Shown: positions 32,054-33,238 of the stretch, in pieces
Numbering within the stretch: position 1 is the first letter of the stretch
Layout of the letters: every line of letters begins with the position of its first letter
From: Streptomyces sp. RP5T
GTDB lineage: Bacteria; Actinomycetota; Actinomycetes; Streptomycetales; Streptomycetaceae
Length of the DNA: 33,238 nt
NCBI RefSeq assembly: GCF_003933965.1
Contig: NZ_RSAJ01000025.1
Location: 1-33,238, forward strand
Direction of reading: 5' to 3'
Program-made: the position numbers and the translations under genes
Notes under the pieces: generated by a model
Seen by the model: the letters and a program-made list of their open reading frames with translations, nothing else
What the model was told of the DNA's origin: nothing
Databases searched by the model: none

Positions 32054-32071
32054 GTTGTGCTCGCGCACAAC
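32054..32071. promoter_or_regulatory. 18-bp palindrome between livF and the PucR-family gene
   Basis: GTTGTGC-TCGC-GCACAAC is a perfect 7-4-7 inverted repeat in the 181-bp divergent gap, 53 bp before the regulator ATG and 112 bp before livF. It is a natural operator candidate for the PucR-type regulator acting on itself and on the transporter. No -10/-35 pair for livF was recognised. Confidence 0.5.
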
Positions 32072-32111
32072 ACTGCGTGTCAGGGGCCTGTGCGCGGCCG
32101 GGCCCCGGTGG

Positions 32112-32117
32112 CATCCT
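32112..32117 (+). promoter_or_regulatory. -10-like hexamer (CATCCT) of the PucR-family gene
   Basis: CATCCT ends exactly 6 nt before the ATG at 32124 with no Shine-Dalgarno, the same geometry as the GNAT and TetR starts, suggesting a leaderless mRNA. The first base departs from TANNNT. Confidence 0.3.
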
Positions 32118-32123
32118 CCGGTC

Positions 32124-33238
32124 ATGGGAGGGCGACGACCGCGGACCGGTCATGACTGGAAGCTGCTCGCGGAGTCCTGCACGGCTCTGCTGGATCGGGT
32201 GCCGGAACTGGTCGACGAGCACCTGCGACAACTCACCGACCACTCCCCCCTCTACGGGCAGGTGCTGGCGTACGACCAGCAGTGGCGGGAGGCGGAGGAG
32301 GCGATACGGATCGGCATCGAGACGATCTCCGCGCCGCGGGACTCACCGCGCCGCGACCTGGAGTACGCCGAGGACGCGGGCCGGCGCCGGGCCCACCAGG
32401 GGCTGCCCCTGGACCTCCTGGTGCACGCCTACCGGAACGCCGGCTATCTGGTGTGGGACGCGCTCGTGGAGGGGACCGCCGGGCGGGAGCCGGAGCGGCT
32501 GGCGGCGCTGATGCGGTCGACGACGATGGTCTGGTCGGCGGTGGACGCGCAGGCGCAGGCCGCGTCGGAGGCGTACCGGGCCACCGAGGCGGAGCTCAGA
32601 CGGCGTACGGACGAACAGCTCCAGGCGCTGCTCGACGCCCTGCTGGAGGGGCAGGCCACTCCCGGGCTCGCGGCACGGGCGGCGGCGGGGCTCGATCTGC
32701 CGGAGCACGGGCCGTACGCGGTGGTGGTGCTGCGGGCCGAGCGGCGGGAGGCGGCCGAGCGACCGGTGCGAGGCGCCGGGTTCCGGTTCATCTGGCGTAT
32801 GCGGGCGGACGGTGAGGTGGCGGTCGTGGCCCTCGCGCCCGGCCAGGGCCTGGACGGCGTGGCGCGTGCGCTGGAGGGGCGTTGTTCGGGGCCGGGCGGG
32901 ATCAGCCCGGTGGTGCCGGGGCTCGCCGAGCTGGGCCGGGCCCGGCGGCTCGCCGAACTCGCGCTGCGCACCTGCGCGCCGGACGCCACCGCGGTCGTAC
33001 GCCTCGATCAGCGGATGCCGACCGCGCTGGTGGTGAGCCAGCCGGAGCTGGCCGACCGGCTGGTCAAGGACGTGTTCGGTGCCCTTCTGGAGCTGGAGCC
33101 CGCCGCCCGGGCCGTGCTCCTGGAGACCCTCGACGTGTGGCTGGTGTGCGAGGGTTCGGCGGGCCGGGCCGCCGGGCGCCTGTACTGCCATCGCAACACG
33201 GTCTTCAACCGGCTGCGACGGCTGGAGCAGCTCACGTC
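32124..33238 (+). CDS. PucR/CdaR-family transcriptional regulator, partial at right edge
   Basis: At least 371 residues, open at the window end. The N-terminal part (about 10-160) is an all-helical RsbRD-like sensor region (WKLLAESCTALLDRVPELV, GLPLDLLVHAYRNAGYLVWDAL). The middle (about 190-290) is a CdaR GGDEF-like domain (GPYAVVVLRAE, ISPVVPGLAELGRARRLAELAL). The C-terminus has the PucR helix-turn-helix, ETLDVWLVCEGSAGRAAGRLY followed by CHRNTVFNRLRRLEQL, cut a few residues from its end. PucR-type proteins control purine, amino-acid or sugar-acid catabolism. Divergence from the liv operon suggests it regulates that importer; an 18-bp palindrome lies between. ATG 32124 is chosen for the -10-like hexamer 6 nt upstream. 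Confidence 0.88.
   Translation, partial: MGGRRPRTGHDWKLLAESCTALLDRVPELVDEHLRQLTDHSPLYGQVLAYDQQWREAEEAIRIGIETISAPRDSPRRDLEYAEDAGRRRAHQGLPLDLLVHAYRNAGYLVWDALVEGTAGREPERLAALMRSTTMVWSAVDAQAQAASEAYRATEAELRRRTDEQLQALLDALLEGQATPGLAARAAAGLDLPEHGPYAVVVLRAERREAAERPVRGAGFRFIWRMRADGEVAVVALAPGQGLDGVARALEGRCSGPGGISPVVPGLAELGRARRLAELALRTCAPDATAVVRLDQRMPTALVVSQPELADRLVKDVFGALLELEPAARAVLLETLDVWLVCEGSAGRAAGRLYCHRNTVFNRLRRLEQLT

Noticed and set aside
1-33238. CRISPR arrays, tRNA/rRNA genes, insertion sequences, phage or attachment sites
   Set aside because: Reading both strands showed no regularly spaced repeats, no tRNA-like cloverleaf with conserved bases, no transposase or integrase, and no flanking direct repeats.

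Overview
The window is very GC-rich, with G or C at almost every third codon position, many GTG starts, short overlaps between genes and several leaderless-looking promoters. Together with the protein families present this points to a Streptomyces or close relative. It looks like ordinary chromosome: no insertion sequence, phage gene, CRISPR array, tRNA or rRNA was seen.

Layout. (1) 1-3373, minus strand: a peptide-degradation operon (M55 D-aminopeptidase, M20 metallopeptidase, S9 peptidase running off the left edge). (2) 3520-4635, plus: a membrane acyltransferase. (3) 4844-10658, minus: a SAM methyltransferase preceded by a tryptophan-rich small ORF, a PAS-GAF-PP2C-HATPase signalling phosphatase, and a 14-helix-type MFS exporter fused to three beta-sandwich repeats. 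(4) 10807-15758: an SRPBCC protein divergent from an Rv2578c-type radical SAM protein with a LexA-like box between them, then a secreted tripeptidyl-aminopeptidase-like hydrolase, a RidA-fold protein lacking the signature arginine, a GNAT acetyltransferase and a convergent HEAT-repeat protein.

(5) 15759-27078, plus: the metabolic core. It carries a tandem-duplicated 3-hydroxyacyl-CoA dehydrogenase, a TetR regulator, crotonyl-CoA carboxylase/reductase (ccr), the B12-dependent ethylmalonyl-CoA mutase (meaA/ecm), a malyl/methylmalyl-CoA lyase, a MaoC hydratase and an acyl-CoA dehydrogenase. This is most of the ethylmalonyl-CoA pathway, which assimilates acetyl-CoA and makes ethylmalonyl- and methylmalonyl-CoA extender units. 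It is followed directly by psd and pssA, the two enzymes of phosphatidylethanolamine synthesis, and ends at a strong bidirectional terminator. Thiolase, crotonase and epimerase are not in the window. (6) 27154-31942, minus: a five-gene branched-chain-amino-acid-type ABC importer operon (livF-G-H-M-K), divergent from (7) a PucR-family regulator that runs off the right edge.

The least ordinary signals are non-coding. The ccr mRNA appears to have a leader of about 195 nt that can fold into a three-way junction starting at the predicted transcription start, followed by a competing hairpin and an anti-Shine-Dalgarno stretch. The 3-hydroxyacyl-CoA dehydrogenase has a leader of nearly 300 nt with tandem hairpins that repeat the same loop sequence, below a palindromic operator. 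The dehydrogenase is also unusual: its two halves have lost complementary sets of key residues. These are inferences from reading the sequence and were not computed.
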